Below, one piece after another: positions 36,412 through 44,225 of a DNA stretch of 64,000 nt (position 1 is the stretch's first letter; every line of letters begins with the position of its first letter). A program made the translations under genes and the position numbers. The DNA comes from DAOUJW01 sp965218945 (GTDB lineage: Bacteria; Chloroflexota; Dehalococcoidia; Lucifugimonadales; UBA2985). Below the pieces are notes generated by a model. It saw nothing but the letters and a program-made list of their open reading frames with translations, was not told where the DNA came from and searched no databases. The DNA is taken from contig OZ244718.1 of assembly GCA_965218945.1 (NCBI GenBank), forward strand, positions 682,001 to 746,000, given 5' to 3'.

Positions 36412-36506
36412 GAGGTCTGCACACGGGTATTGAAGGCAGAGGCGCCTTTCAGCCATGCGGCCAGCCGGTCTCTGCACTCTGGAATGTTTGTCAAGGAGAT
36501 GCGCAG

Positions 36507-37682
36507 ATGACTATTGAAGGCTTGCCTCTGTTCCCCGTAACCGTTGTAGGAAGCTGGCCCAGGACTCCGGACCTCCTGGAGGCGCTCAGGCAGCGACAGG
36601 CCGGCCGGCTCAGCTGGGAGGACTACAACAAGGTAGCAGACGAGGCTGTCCTGGAGTGCCTGAAATACCAGGACGACGCAGGGGTCGACATCGTCAGCGA
36701 CGGCGAGCAGCGCCGGGACAACTTCTACTCCTTCGTTGAGGAGAAGATGGACGGCGTTAAGCTGATGAGCCTTGCCGAGCTAATGGACCACGTCGAGGAC
36801 AAGACCGCCTTCGACGAGCAGCTCAGGAGCCTGGACGCGCCGGCGTTCGCCATTCACAACGCCACCGTCGTCGGGAAGATATCCCGCCGCCAGTCTCTTG
36901 CCATGGACGAGGTCGAGTTCCTGCGCAAGCACACCTCCAAGCCAATCAAGATCGCCTTGCCAGGCCCGTACCTGCTGACACGCTCCATGTGGGTCAAGGG
37001 AGTCTCCGATTCCGTGTACCCGACCCTCGAGAGTCTTGCCGATGACATTGTCAAGGTGCTTCGGGAGGAGCTCATAGAGATGCAGGAAGCTGGAGTGGAG
37101 TTTGTTCAGCTGGACGAGCCGGTGCTCAGCAACGTCCTGTTCAAGCCGGACGTGCAGGAACGCACCTTCATGTGCGCGTCTATGGCCGCCTCCTCCGGAG
37201 ACCCTACCAGGGAGATGGTGTGGGCGCTGCGGCTGATGAATACTGTTGTTCGCGACATCAAGGGGATGCACCTGGGAGTCCACGTCTGCCGGGGCAACTG
37301 GAGTCGGAAGGAGGATTCGCTGCTCAACGGCACCTACGAACCTATGCTTACCTACCTGACGTCCATGCAGCTGGATCAGCTTGTCCTTGAGTACGCAACA
37401 CCCAGGGCCGGCGAGTTGGCAGCCTTTGAGAAGTACGCCAAGAAGCGGGAGATAGGCCTTGGCGTGGTCAATCCTCGCTCGGATGACCTGGAGTCCCCGC
37501 GGGATGTGGTGGAGAGGGTAAACGAAGCCCTGAAGTACTTCGAGCCAACTCAGATCTATCTCAACCCGGACTGCGGCTTCGGCACCTTTGCGGAGCGTCC
37601 GATGAACTCGGCTGAGATGGCCTTCAAGAAGCTCCAGATCATTACTGAGGCGGCCAAGGAGCTGCGCACGACCTATTCCTAA
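36507..37682 (+). CDS. cobalamin-independent methionine synthase-like protein (MetE C-terminal type)
   Basis: A 391-residue single-module protein matching the catalytic C-terminal half of MetE. It starts FPVTVVGSWPRTPDLLEALR and has SDGEQRRDNFYSF, LPGPYLLTRS and VQLDEPVLS. The zinc ligands are in place: His259 and Cys261 in HVCRGNW, Glu295 in LVLEYA and Cys356 in NPDCGFGTF. The N-terminal domain of full MetE (about 760 residues) is absent, as in archaeal and some bacterial core-MetE enzymes that may take the methyl group from a cobalamin or other carrier instead of folate. The donor here is unknown. OsmC follows 12 bp downstream. Confidence 0.86.
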   Translation: MTIEGLPLFPVTVVGSWPRTPDLLEALRQRQAGRLSWEDYNKVADEAVLECLKYQDDAGVDIVSDGEQRRDNFYSFVEEKMDGVKLMSLAELMDHVEDKTAFDEQLRSLDAPAFAIHNATVVGKISRRQSLAMDEVEFLRKHTSKPIKIALPGPYLLTRSMWVKGVSDSVYPTLESLADDIVKVLREELIEMQEAGVEFVQLDEPVLSNVLFKPDVQERTFMCASMAASSGDPTREMVWALRLMNTVVRDIKGMHLGVHVCRGNWSRKEDSLLNGTYEPMLTYLTSMQLDQLVLEYATPRAGELAAFEKYAKKREIGLGVVNPRSDDLESPRDVVERVNEALKYFEPTQIYLNPDCGFGTFAERPMNSAEMAFKKLQIITEAAKELRTTYS

Positions 37683-37694
37683 GTCGGCCATAGG

Positions 37695-38252
37695 ATGTCA
37701 ACCTGGGAGGAGTTAGCTAAACCGATGGAAGAACCCAAGCTGGTCAATGGCCTGAACGTAAAAGAATTTGAAGAAGCCGTCAACCAGGTGGCGGAGCAGC
37801 AGGGCGCGCAGCACGCGCCCAAGAAGTCCAGGATCCGTTGGAAGGGGGGCTTCAAGTTCAGCGCCCTGGTCAGGAACCACACGTTCCTGATAGATGAGCC
37901 GGCCCACCTGACGGGGGAGGACGAGGCGCCCAACTCCATGGAGTACGTCCTCGGCGCACTGGGCGCGTGCCTGGCCACCGGCTTCGTGCTCAACGCCTCC
38001 AGGCAGGGGATCGAGATCTACGACATGGAGGTCGTGCTGGACGCCAGCCAGGACAACGTGTTCACGTTCCTGGGCCTGGGCGGTGAGGGACACTCCGGCT
38101 TCGACGGGATCAAGGCCAAGCTGTTTGTGAAGTCGGATGAAGACGAGGACACTCTGCGGCGACTCTGGGAGGATACGATAAAGACCTCGCCCGTGGGCAA
38201 TTCCATGGTCAACGCAGTGCCCATCCATGCGGAAATTGGCGTGGTGGGGTGA
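37695..38252 (+). CDS. OsmC-family protein
   Basis: A 185-residue OsmC/Ohr-fold protein. Members reduce organic peroxides with two cysteines. The first is present in LGALGACLATGFVLNA, but the position of the second, usually in a CPV motif, reads SPVGNSMVN here, so serine may replace cysteine and peroxidase activity is doubtful. An N-terminal extension of about 50 charged residues precedes the fold. It follows the MetE-like gene closely and could be co-transcribed with it; the restriction-modification genes begin 3 bp after its stop. Confidence 0.85.
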   Translation: MSTWEELAKPMEEPKLVNGLNVKEFEEAVNQVAEQQGAQHAPKKSRIRWKGGFKFSALVRNHTFLIDEPAHLTGEDEAPNSMEYVLGALGACLATGFVLNASRQGIEIYDMEVVLDASQDNVFTFLGLGGEGHSGFDGIKAKLFVKSDEDEDTLRRLWEDTIKTSPVGNSMVNAVPIHAEIGVVG

Positions 38253-38255
38253 GGC

Positions 38256-39272
38256 TTGACCAATTTATGGTCGAAGCGTATGTCAGCACTCCAACCGCTC
38301 ACCAAGAGATCTGCACAGGGGCAGCAGTCTGAGTGCCTGGAAGAGAACGCCATTTACTGCGGTGACGCCCGGGAATTCCTGCGAATGGTCAGCCCAGAAT
38401 CAGTTGCCCTGAGCTTTTGGTCCCCCCCTTATTTCGTCGGCAAGTCGTATGAGAGGGATCTCACTTTTCAGGATTGGCAGGACCTACTGAATGAGGTTAT
38501 CGTCCTACATTTTGACATTACCAAACCGGGTGGGTTTCTCGCCATAAATATAGCCGACATATTGGCGTTTCCTGACCCGGAGATGCCCAGGATACAGGCC
38601 GACAACGTATCCAATAAACGAGTTAAAATCACAACTGAGCAGGTGCTTGCGGCCAAGATGGCGAATCCCACTTATAACAGGGATCAGTTGGCAGCTCTTT
38701 TGGGATGCAGCGAGCAGACTATCGACCGAAGACTAAAGCACAATAACGTAAGGGGAGGCAAGTACGAGATACAGAGGAAGGTGAAGCTGGTAGGCGGGCT
38801 CGTGGAAGAATGGGCGAGCAGGGCAGGGTTTTATCTGTATGACCGCAGGATATGGGTTAAGGACCCTTCTTGGGAAAATAACAAGTGGCATAGCCTCTCC
38901 TACCGTTCGGTGGATGAATTTGAATACGTATACATATTTTGGAAGCCGGGGATTACAACGATAGACAGAAACAGGCTCCAGAGGGAAGAGTGGAGTGAAT
39001 GGGGATCGCGTGGAGTCTGGAACATCCCCTCTGTCCGCGCCAACGAGGACCACGAAGCCCAGTTCCCGATAGAGTTGCCGCGTCGCGTAATACGCGTCTT
39101 CTCGGCCCCTCAAGACCTTGTGTTGGACTGCTTTGTAGGCAGCGGGACAACAGCAGTTGCCGCAATTCAGGAGGGGCGTAGATTTCTGGGCTTCGAGGTG
39201 ATTGCGCAATATGCAGACTTGGCAAGAAAGCGCTGTTCAGCCACTCAACCAATGCTTGCGAATGACTCTTGA
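38256..39272 (+). CDS. beta-class DNA methyltransferase of an SfiI-like system
   Basis: A 338-residue amino-methyltransferase that probably protects the host site of the next gene's nuclease. The catalytic motif IV SPPY is at residues 56-59 and the SAM motif DCFVGSGTT at about residue 291, so the order IV-then-I marks the beta class. An inserted helix-turn-helix-like region lies in the middle (NRDQLAALLGCSEQTIDRRL). SPPY fits N4-cytosine or N6-adenine methylation; the SfiI partner suggests N4-cytosine. TTG at 38256 is the assumed start. The stop overlaps the nuclease start by 11 bp. Composition is more AT-rich than the OsmC gene. Confidence 0.88.
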   Translation: MTNLWSKRMSALQPLTKRSAQGQQSECLEENAIYCGDAREFLRMVSPESVALSFWSPPYFVGKSYERDLTFQDWQDLLNEVIVLHFDITKPGGFLAINIADILAFPDPEMPRIQADNVSNKRVKITTEQVLAAKMANPTYNRDQLAALLGCSEQTIDRRLKHNNVRGGKYEIQRKVKLVGGLVEEWASRAGFYLYDRRIWVKDPSWENNKWHSLSYRSVDEFEYVYIFWKPGITTIDRNRLQREEWSEWGSRGVWNIPSVRANEDHEAQFPIELPRRVIRVFSAPQDLVLDCFVGSGTTAVAAIQEGRRFLGFEVIAQYADLARKRCSATQPMLANDS

Positions 39273-39981
39273 CCCCGGATCGCTGCAAAATGACCTAGAC
39301 CTTCTTGAGAATATTGAGAAGGCAACGCTTCGTCTGGTAGTGCAGGCGATTTATGATTTTCGCCATACGGCAGAGCAGATTTTCCTAGAGGAGCAAGACC
39401 TCGTAGCAGATATTGGAGAGGACATCACAAGAGAGGCCCTTGACAGGCTGGGAATGTCTACCATTCCCGTGCGTCTATTCGGCAAGATTGACTACAAGCG
39501 TGCAAGGTATGTCTTTCATCCTGAACACTCCATAAGGCAGGCGCTATTTGTAGACTCAAAAGCAGAGAAAGTCGAAGGAGCGAGAACAGCGACTATACAA
39601 ACGGCTCAGACCTCCATGAAGATCAGGCAGAGGAGGGGTGGAGTAAGTATTGAGAAGAGTGGAGGCCTTCCGGTTGTCATAGAGAGGGAGAGAAACTCCT
39701 TTCTCACCACTACAGTATTCGTAAAATACAACTACAAGACATCTCCTGGTAACACTAATGAGCTAGCCAACATTTGTATGGCTTGCTTGCCAAACGGTAT
39801 GTTGCAAGAACGTTATAATCCAAGCGTCGACGATACTTTCTGGCTTGCCGGAAGAAATGCCCCTTCTAGGGGAGAACCCTTCCGGGTAAGGATTGGACTT
39901 GACCAACTGAAGCAGAAGGCCAACTGGCGTGTTCAATACATACAGATAACACCTACTCCAGAGTATATTTGGGACAACTAG
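39262..39981 (+). CDS. SfiI-like type II restriction endonuclease
   Basis: A 239-residue protein resembling the SfiI nuclease in several stretches: LENIEKATLRLVVQA, IDYKRARYVF, RYNPSVDDTFWLAGRNAP and FRVRIGLDQLKQKANWRVQ. The candidate active site is Asp77, Asp98, Lys100 (IDYKRAR ... LFVDSKAEK), with the same spacing as the D-x20-D-x-K site I recall for SfiI. The start at ATG 39262 is chosen because it matches the SfiI N-terminus; the frame runs 60 nt further upstream. It overlaps the methyltransferase by 11 bp. SfiI cuts GGCCNNNNNGGCC as a tetramer; whether this protein recognises the same site is not shown here. Confidence 0.85.
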   Translation: MTLDPGSLQNDLDLLENIEKATLRLVVQAIYDFRHTAEQIFLEEQDLVADIGEDITREALDRLGMSTIPVRLFGKIDYKRARYVFHPEHSIRQALFVDSKAEKVEGARTATIQTAQTSMKIRQRRGGVSIEKSGGLPVVIERERNSFLTTTVFVKYNYKTSPGNTNELANICMACLPNGMLQERYNPSVDDTFWLAGRNAPSRGEPFRVRIGLDQLKQKANWRVQYIQITPTPEYIWDN

Positions 39982-40046
39982 TTGTAGACGATTGAATTAC
40001 CATGAAGGTCTATCTTTGCAACATTCCATATCGCTAGTGACGCGGT

Positions 40047-41501
40047 TTGATTTTGTGGAACTTTGCTTGGCCCTTTAGCAGTTCTATCGCCGGCGGCAGT
40101 GTGGCAGAAGCCCCTGCCCCTGAAGCTGCGCGGACACGTCAGGACCAGGCCGCTCGCTGGTTCCTCTGCTCCGCCGTCTTCTGGCTGGTTATCCCCGGGC
40201 TGGCCGGCCTGTTCATGGCCTTCTTCCTCTTCTTTCCCGTAATCTCAGACCACATCCCCATGGCCCTCCGGCCGTACCTGCAGTTCGGACGCCTGAGGCC
40301 TATGCACGTGAACCTCGCCCTGTTCGGGTGGCTCTCCATGGTCTACGCCGGGTCCATGCTGTTCATAGTGCCGCGCCTCACACGAACGACCCTCTTCAGC
40401 GAGAAGCTGGCCTGGGTTAACCTGGGGCTGTGGAACGTCACCATGCTTGGAGCGCTGGTGACCCTGCTGATGGGGCTCAATCAGGGACGCGAGTACGCCG
40501 AGCTTGTCTGGGGCCTTGACCTGATGATGTTGGGCTGTTTCCTCTTGCTGGCCGTAAACGTCTGGGGCACGGTGCTGCGGAGGCGGGAGCGCCGTCTCTA
40601 CGTCAGCGTTTGGAACTTCATGGCCGCCACCGCCATCATCGTGCTGGTGTACGGCGTAGGGAACGTCATCTGGGACACCTCCGGCGCCCTGTACGGAATG
40701 AACGACGCCATCCTCAACTACTTCTACGTCCATAACCTGTTCAACGTATGGTTCACTACGGGGTTCCTGGGAATGGTCCTCTACCTCCTACCGAGGCTGT
40801 CCGGCAACCCGATATGGAGCTATCGACTGGCGGTGTGGGGCTTCCTCAGCGTGTGGACGGGCCAGCACCACCTGCTGTATGGGCCGGGCCCTGAGTGGCT
40901 GGAGCTGCTATCAGTATCCTTCAGCATCATTGCCGCGCTGCCCAACATCGCCTTCACCTACAACTTCTACAAGACCATGCAGGGAGCCTGGGTCAAGGTA
41001 AAGGAGGATGTGCCCCTGCGCTTCCTCGCCACAGGCTGCGTCTTCTACATTTTCACCTGCTTCCAGGGGGTGGCCCAGTCCTTCCGGAATTTCAACGCCC
41101 AGGTCCACTTCACCAACTGGGTGATAGGGCACAGTCACCTGGCCTTTGTCGCTGCTTTCAGCTTCATGGCGTTTGCCGCCATCTACCACCTGCTGCCCCG
41201 CATCCTGGGGAGAGACCCCTTCCAGAGGCGCATGATGGAGTGGCACTACTGGCTGGTGCTCATAGGCCTGTCGGTGTTCATGATGACGCTGTGGGCTGCT
41301 GGCCTGATCCAGGGCCAGAACTGGCTCAGCGGCGGCATCCCGTTCATAAAGACGGTTGAAGCGATGAAGCCGTACATGTTCATGCGACTCGCAAGCGGCC
41401 TCGCCATAGGCGTGGGAGTGTCGTTCTTTGCCTACGCCGTGCTCAGCAACCTGCGCCGGACTGAGTCGACGCCCTCTGCGTCGGAGCTCAGCCAGGGGTA
41501 G
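40047..41501 (+). CDS. ccoN: cbb3-type cytochrome c oxidase subunit I (CcoN-like)
   Basis: The catalytic haem-copper subunit of a terminal oxidase in the cytoplasmic membrane. The 484-residue protein has about twelve membrane helices. Candidate ligands are the histidine of RPMHVNLALFGW (low-spin haem), HNLFNVWFT and WTGQHHLLYG (CuB) and the VIGHSHLAFV histidines (haem pair). That pattern is of cbb3 type rather than aa3. TTG at 40047 gives the longest reading, but GTG at 40101 (VAEAPAPEAART) is equally plausible because no ribosome binding site is seen for the first. ccoO follows 2 bp later. Confidence 0.9.
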   Translation: MILWNFAWPFSSSIAGGSVAEAPAPEAARTRQDQAARWFLCSAVFWLVIPGLAGLFMAFFLFFPVISDHIPMALRPYLQFGRLRPMHVNLALFGWLSMVYAGSMLFIVPRLTRTTLFSEKLAWVNLGLWNVTMLGALVTLLMGLNQGREYAELVWGLDLMMLGCFLLLAVNVWGTVLRRRERRLYVSVWNFMAATAIIVLVYGVGNVIWDTSGALYGMNDAILNYFYVHNLFNVWFTTGFLGMVLYLLPRLSGNPIWSYRLAVWGFLSVWTGQHHLLYGPGPEWLELLSVSFSIIAALPNIAFTYNFYKTMQGAWVKVKEDVPLRFLATGCVFYIFTCFQGVAQSFRNFNAQVHFTNWVIGHSHLAFVAAFSFMAFAAIYHLLPRILGRDPFQRRMMEWHYWLVLIGLSVFMMTLWAAGLIQGQNWLSGGIPFIKTVEAMKPYMFMRLASGLAIGVGVSFFAYAVLSNLRRTESTPSASELSQG

Positions 41502-41503
41502 AC

Positions 41504-41986
41504 ATGAGACAGCCGACCATCGTCTATCTCATTGTGGGGTCGCTCCTGGTACTGGCCGCGGGACTGATGGTGACCGTGGGAATCCCGGCGATCCAGGCTC
41601 CGGAGGCTTCCGAGAACGCCGTGGACTACAACGAAATCCAGCTCAAGGGCCGCGATATCTACATAAGGGAGGGCTGCTGGTACTGCCACACCCAGCAGGT
41701 GAGGTCGGTAGAGGTGGATATCGGCACGGTATTGCAGACAGGCGACATCGGTCCTGAGTCCGTGGCGGGGGATTACGTCTACCAGAAGCCGGTGCTGTGG
41801 GGCACCAACCGACAGGGCCCCGACCTCTCCTTTGTCTCGCGGCGTCCCCACGCCAACGCGACCTGGCACCTGGTCCACCTGAAGGACCCGAGGGCTGTCG
41901 TGAAGGGCAGTCTGATGCCGTCCTTCGCTCACATGTCGGATGCGGACCTCAACGCCCTTGTGGAGTACCTGCTGGCGCTGAGATAA
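41504..41986 (+). CDS. ccoO: cbb3-type oxidase monohaem cytochrome c subunit (CcoO-like)
   Basis: A 160-residue membrane-anchored cytochrome c that feeds electrons to CcoN. An N-terminal helix (TIVYLIVGSLLVLAAGLMV) is followed by the haem-binding motif C58-W-Y-C61-H62 and a likely axial Met in GSLMPSFAHM. QGPDLSFVSRRPHANATWH fits the CcoO pattern. It is shorter than typical proteobacterial CcoO (about 200 residues). It lies 2 bp after ccoN, and two tiny membrane-protein genes follow. No diheme CcoP is present in this window. Confidence 0.88.
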   Translation: MRQPTIVYLIVGSLLVLAAGLMVTVGIPAIQAPEASENAVDYNEIQLKGRDIYIREGCWYCHTQQVRSVEVDIGTVLQTGDIGPESVAGDYVYQKPVLWGTNRQGPDLSFVSRRPHANATWHLVHLKDPRAVVKGSLMPSFAHMSDADLNALVEYLLALR

Positions 41987-42005
41987 TCTTGTTGAGGAAT
42001 ATAGT

Positions 42006-42173
42006 ATGTACCAGTCAACACTCATAGTTGTTTCCGCCGTAGGTTCGATTGTGTTCTTTTGGGTGCTCTTCATGGTCTGGGTAGTGCGCTCCGGGCAGTT
42101 GAGGGCAATGAAGGAGATGAGCCGGCTTCCCCTTGAGGATGACACCCCGGAACAGGGCAGGGGAAATGACTGA
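42006..42173 (+). CDS. small membrane protein, CcoS-like
   Basis: A 55-residue protein with one N-terminal membrane helix (TLIVVSAVGSIVFFWVLFMV) followed by WVVRSGQLRAMKEM and an acidic LPLEDD tail. Helix, then W..RSGQ, then a DD tail resembles CcoS, a small assembly factor for cbb3 oxidase. The match is short, so it is suggestive only. It starts at ATG 42006, 19 bp after ccoO, and overlaps the next gene by 8 bp. Confidence 0.6.
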   Translation: MYQSTLIVVSAVGSIVFFWVLFMVWVVRSGQLRAMKEMSRLPLEDDTPEQGRGND

Positions 42174-42438
42174 ACAGAACGACAAGGATCCACAAGCGCC
42201 GTCTGAGCCTCAGCAGCCCCAGGGGCAGGACGACGCCATTGGTGGTGAGATACGGGTTGCCGGCGGAGCCGCGCCGCGCTTTATGCGATGGCTGGCATTC
42301 GTCCATTTCGTGTGGGCGATTCTGTACCTGGTGGTGCATCCCCGCATCGAGCATCAGGAGATTATGTGGATATGCGCAGGTCTCCTGACCGCCTGGCTGC
42401 TCTTTTTCGCGCTGACCAAACGACCCGCGGACCCGTAG
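42166..42438 (+). CDS. small membrane protein at the end of the cbb3 operon
   Basis: A 90-residue protein with a Gln/Pro-rich polar N-terminus (EPQQPQGQDD) and two membrane helices (RFMRWLAFVHFVWAILYLVV and EIMWICAGLLTAWLLFFAL). ATG at 42166 is chosen because it overlaps the preceding stop by 8 bp, which suggests coupling; the open frame extends a little further 5'. No family is recognised. Position suggests a structural or assembly role in the oxidase. Confidence 0.6.
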   Translation: MTEQNDKDPQAPSEPQQPQGQDDAIGGEIRVAGGAAPRFMRWLAFVHFVWAILYLVVHPRIEHQEIMWICAGLLTAWLLFFALTKRPADP

Positions 42439-42533
42439 GGGGATGGGGTAACGAGTGGTCAGAAGTGCAATTGCGGGGTCAAGACTTGCCAGTGATTAGG
42501 GGAGCCTTCTTGCGTTTTGCTCTCATTTCTTTC

Positions 42534-42983
42534 CTATGTGGCATCGGGCAAAGACAATCTAATGGTTCCGTTTGGACCATCTATAGTGAGAACGTAGTCG
42601 CTTAAGATGTCCATCCCTATGATAGCTATCATATGTAGGTCACCCTCTTGGTGACCTCGATTCAAATCGAACGACGGAAAAGTCGCTGGCACAGTGATGT
42701 TCCAGGCCGGAAGGTGCAACAAGGCAGTGAATTGTCGAGATTCCAGTTCTTCCCCGCCAGCGCCGCGTAGTTTAGTCTCGCTATCGGTTTCGGGCAATTC
42801 TAACCAAAGGGCGAAATTCAAGTCCAATACCGACACCTGAGCGCCGGTGTCAATCAACATCGTGCCGCCCCCACCCTTTTTGGTAAGGCTTACTTGCAAT
42901 GCGTCTTGAACGACCATTCCGTCAATGTGCCCAACGATTCCATGCACGAGAGGTTGATTGTTATGGATTCCGTATAGGTACAT
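42534..42983 (-). CDS. retropepsin-like aspartic protease
   Basis: A 149-residue protein with MLIDTGAQVSVLDLNFAL near residue 42, the signature of the retropepsin-like, clan AA aspartic proteases, and a later AIIGMDILSDYVLTIDG segment, the second hallmark of the fold. Such proteins act as dimers, with one aspartate each. The N-terminal ~40 residues are ordinary and no membrane anchor is seen. It overlaps the upstream gene by 23 bp, so the two are tightly coupled. The stretch is more AT-rich than its surroundings. The substrate is unknown; the neighbour is a natural candidate. Confidence 0.78.
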   Translation of the reverse strand: MYLYGIHNNQPLVHGIVGHIDGMVVQDALQVSLTKKGGGGTMLIDTGAQVSVLDLNFALWLELPETDSETKLRGAGGEELESRQFTALLHLPAWNITVPATFPSFDLNRGHQEGDLHMIAIIGMDILSDYVLTIDGPNGTIRLSLPDAT

Positions 42984-43224
42984 GCCTCACCGGTGACGTC
43001 AGTTGTGACACGGAGAAAACATATCCAATGCGCTTGACTAGACACACCTGCTCAGGAATCAGTCGGAGAGCTACCTCGGAAGCCTCGCGGTTGGAGTTGT
43101 ACACACCTACCAAACTCTCGTTCGACACAACTGCCCATTTGCCAAACGACTCAGCTTCCAATTCCTCTCGTATCGTCTCGTAGAACGCGTTCTGTTTTGC
43201 TAGAATTGCCTTTGTGTCACCCAT
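42961..43224 (-). CDS. small DUF5678-like protein, partner of the retropepsin
   Basis: An 87-residue protein beginning MGDTKAILAKQNAFYETIRE. The middle (SFGKWAVVSNESLVGVYNSN) resembles the DUF5678-type pattern GKW(V)A...G, which is common in small proteins of Chloroflexota, cyanobacteria and archaea. ATG at 43224 is chosen because GAGGGG lies 5 nt upstream. It overlaps the start of the retropepsin-like gene by 23 bp. Function unknown. Confidence 0.65.
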   Translation of the reverse strand: MGDTKAILAKQNAFYETIREELEAESFGKWAVVSNESLVGVYNSNREASEVALRLIPEQVCLVKRIGYVFSVSQLTSPVRHVPIRNP

Positions 43225-43334
43225 CACACCCCTCTATGTCCTTGGAGTAGCATATAGTCTAAAGATACAGAGGAAATGGGCAGAAGGCAAGAATGTGACG
43301 TGGTTCACTTACGTATAGAGAGGGTGGGCGCTTC

Positions 43335-43363
43335 TTGACATACCATCTCCGCGCCATTAGGAT
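43335..43363 (+). promoter_or_regulatory. promoter of the AhpD-like gene
   Basis: TTGACA (43335-43340) and TAGGAT (43358-43363) are 17 nt apart. The leader to the first start codon (43540) is about 170 nt and contains alternative hairpins. Confidence 0.72.
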
Positions 43364-43411
43364 AAGTTGTGAAATGGATAACCAGTCCTGCTGCAGGTGT
43401 ACGCGCCTATA

Positions 43412-43472
43412 GAGGGGCAACCCCGATAAGGACACGTATTGCGCCCCTCAAGCTTTCAAAAGCTTAGGGGCG
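43412..43472 (+). promoter_or_regulatory. leader with mutually exclusive hairpins
   Basis: CGCCCCT-c-AAGCTTT (43442-43456) pairs with AAAGCTTAGGGGCG (43459-43472), a 14-bp stem with a one-base bulge and a 2-nt loop. The same GCCCCTC (43443-43449) is also complementary to GAGGGGC at 43412-43418. The two pairings exclude each other, as in attenuators and riboswitches. No T-run follows. Confidence 0.5.
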
Positions 43473-43539
43473 TTCTGCTGAGAGGCCGTTATCGCCTCAG
43501 TAGCTGGAACATCCAGGGCAAAGAACAGGAGGAGATGAC

Positions 43540-44115
43540 ATGGACGACGTGCCTCCGGACTTCTTTGGATGGCTATTCGGCCGCAGGGGCACACCCGCGG
43601 GCGACCCGGCGACAGGCTCAACCGCAGGCGCGGCTGACGGGCCTGTGGAAACTGAAACCGTAGACACGTCTTCAGAAAGGGAGGAAAACATGGCTGACAG
43701 AGCAGAGGAAGCTAATGCTTATATGAAGGAGAAGATGCTCTTTACGCCTCGGATGTTTCAGATCATAAACACCGTGGCTCCTGAGGCGGGAGAGCGATTC
43801 GCCGACTTCTACAACACCATCTGGCAGGATGGCGCTCTCGAGCGCAAGATCAAGGAGTTGATGTTCACGGCCATTGGCGTGGCATATCGCTCCCCCGCTT
43901 GCCTTATCCACGTAGTTCCGGCCATCGAGGCCGGCGCAACCGACGGGGAGATCTTCGAGGCGGTGTCCGTTGGCATGATCGCCGGCGGTTTCGTTCCCGG
44001 CGGCCCCGGCATCCCCTATGCCTTCCAGTACGCCCTCAAGGTCCTTGAGGTCGCCGGGAAGTATCGCGCCGGAGAGCCCTGGGAGTACGTGGAGCCCGCA
44101 GAGTTCAAGATGTAG
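43540..44115 (+). CDS. carboxymuconolactone decarboxylase (AhpD-like) family protein
   Basis: The last ~140 residues form an AhpD/CMD-fold domain: APEAGERFADFYNTIWQDG, KIKELMFTAIGVAYRSPAC and a cysteine-histidine arrangement in ACLIHVVPAIEAGATDGEI. Only one of the usual two cysteines is present (SPACLIH). Members are alkyl hydroperoxide reductase partners or gamma-carboxymuconolactone decarboxylases; no substrate is clear. There are two strong start sites. ATG at 43540 (AGGAGG upstream) gives a 191-residue protein with a low-complexity N-terminus, and ATG at 43690 (GGGAGG upstream) gives a typical ~141-residue domain. Confidence 0.85.
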   Translation: MDDVPPDFFGWLFGRRGTPAGDPATGSTAGAADGPVETETVDTSSEREENMADRAEEANAYMKEKMLFTPRMFQIINTVAPEAGERFADFYNTIWQDGALERKIKELMFTAIGVAYRSPACLIHVVPAIEAGATDGEIFEAVSVGMIAGGFVPGGPGIPYAFQYALKVLEVAGKYRAGEPWEYVEPAEFKM

Positions 44116-44225
44116 TTCATGGCTGACCGTCCTTCGGGATGGTTGCCTGACTTCAGTTATCCATACGGACGGGTGTGCAGAGAGTCTCTCCTGCACACCC
44201 CTCAGTACAATGCAGAGGTGTCAAC

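Noticed and set aside
42655..42680. GATTCAAATCGAAC, similar to a tRNA T-loop
   Set aside because: It is inside the retropepsin-like gene and no cloverleaf can be built around it.
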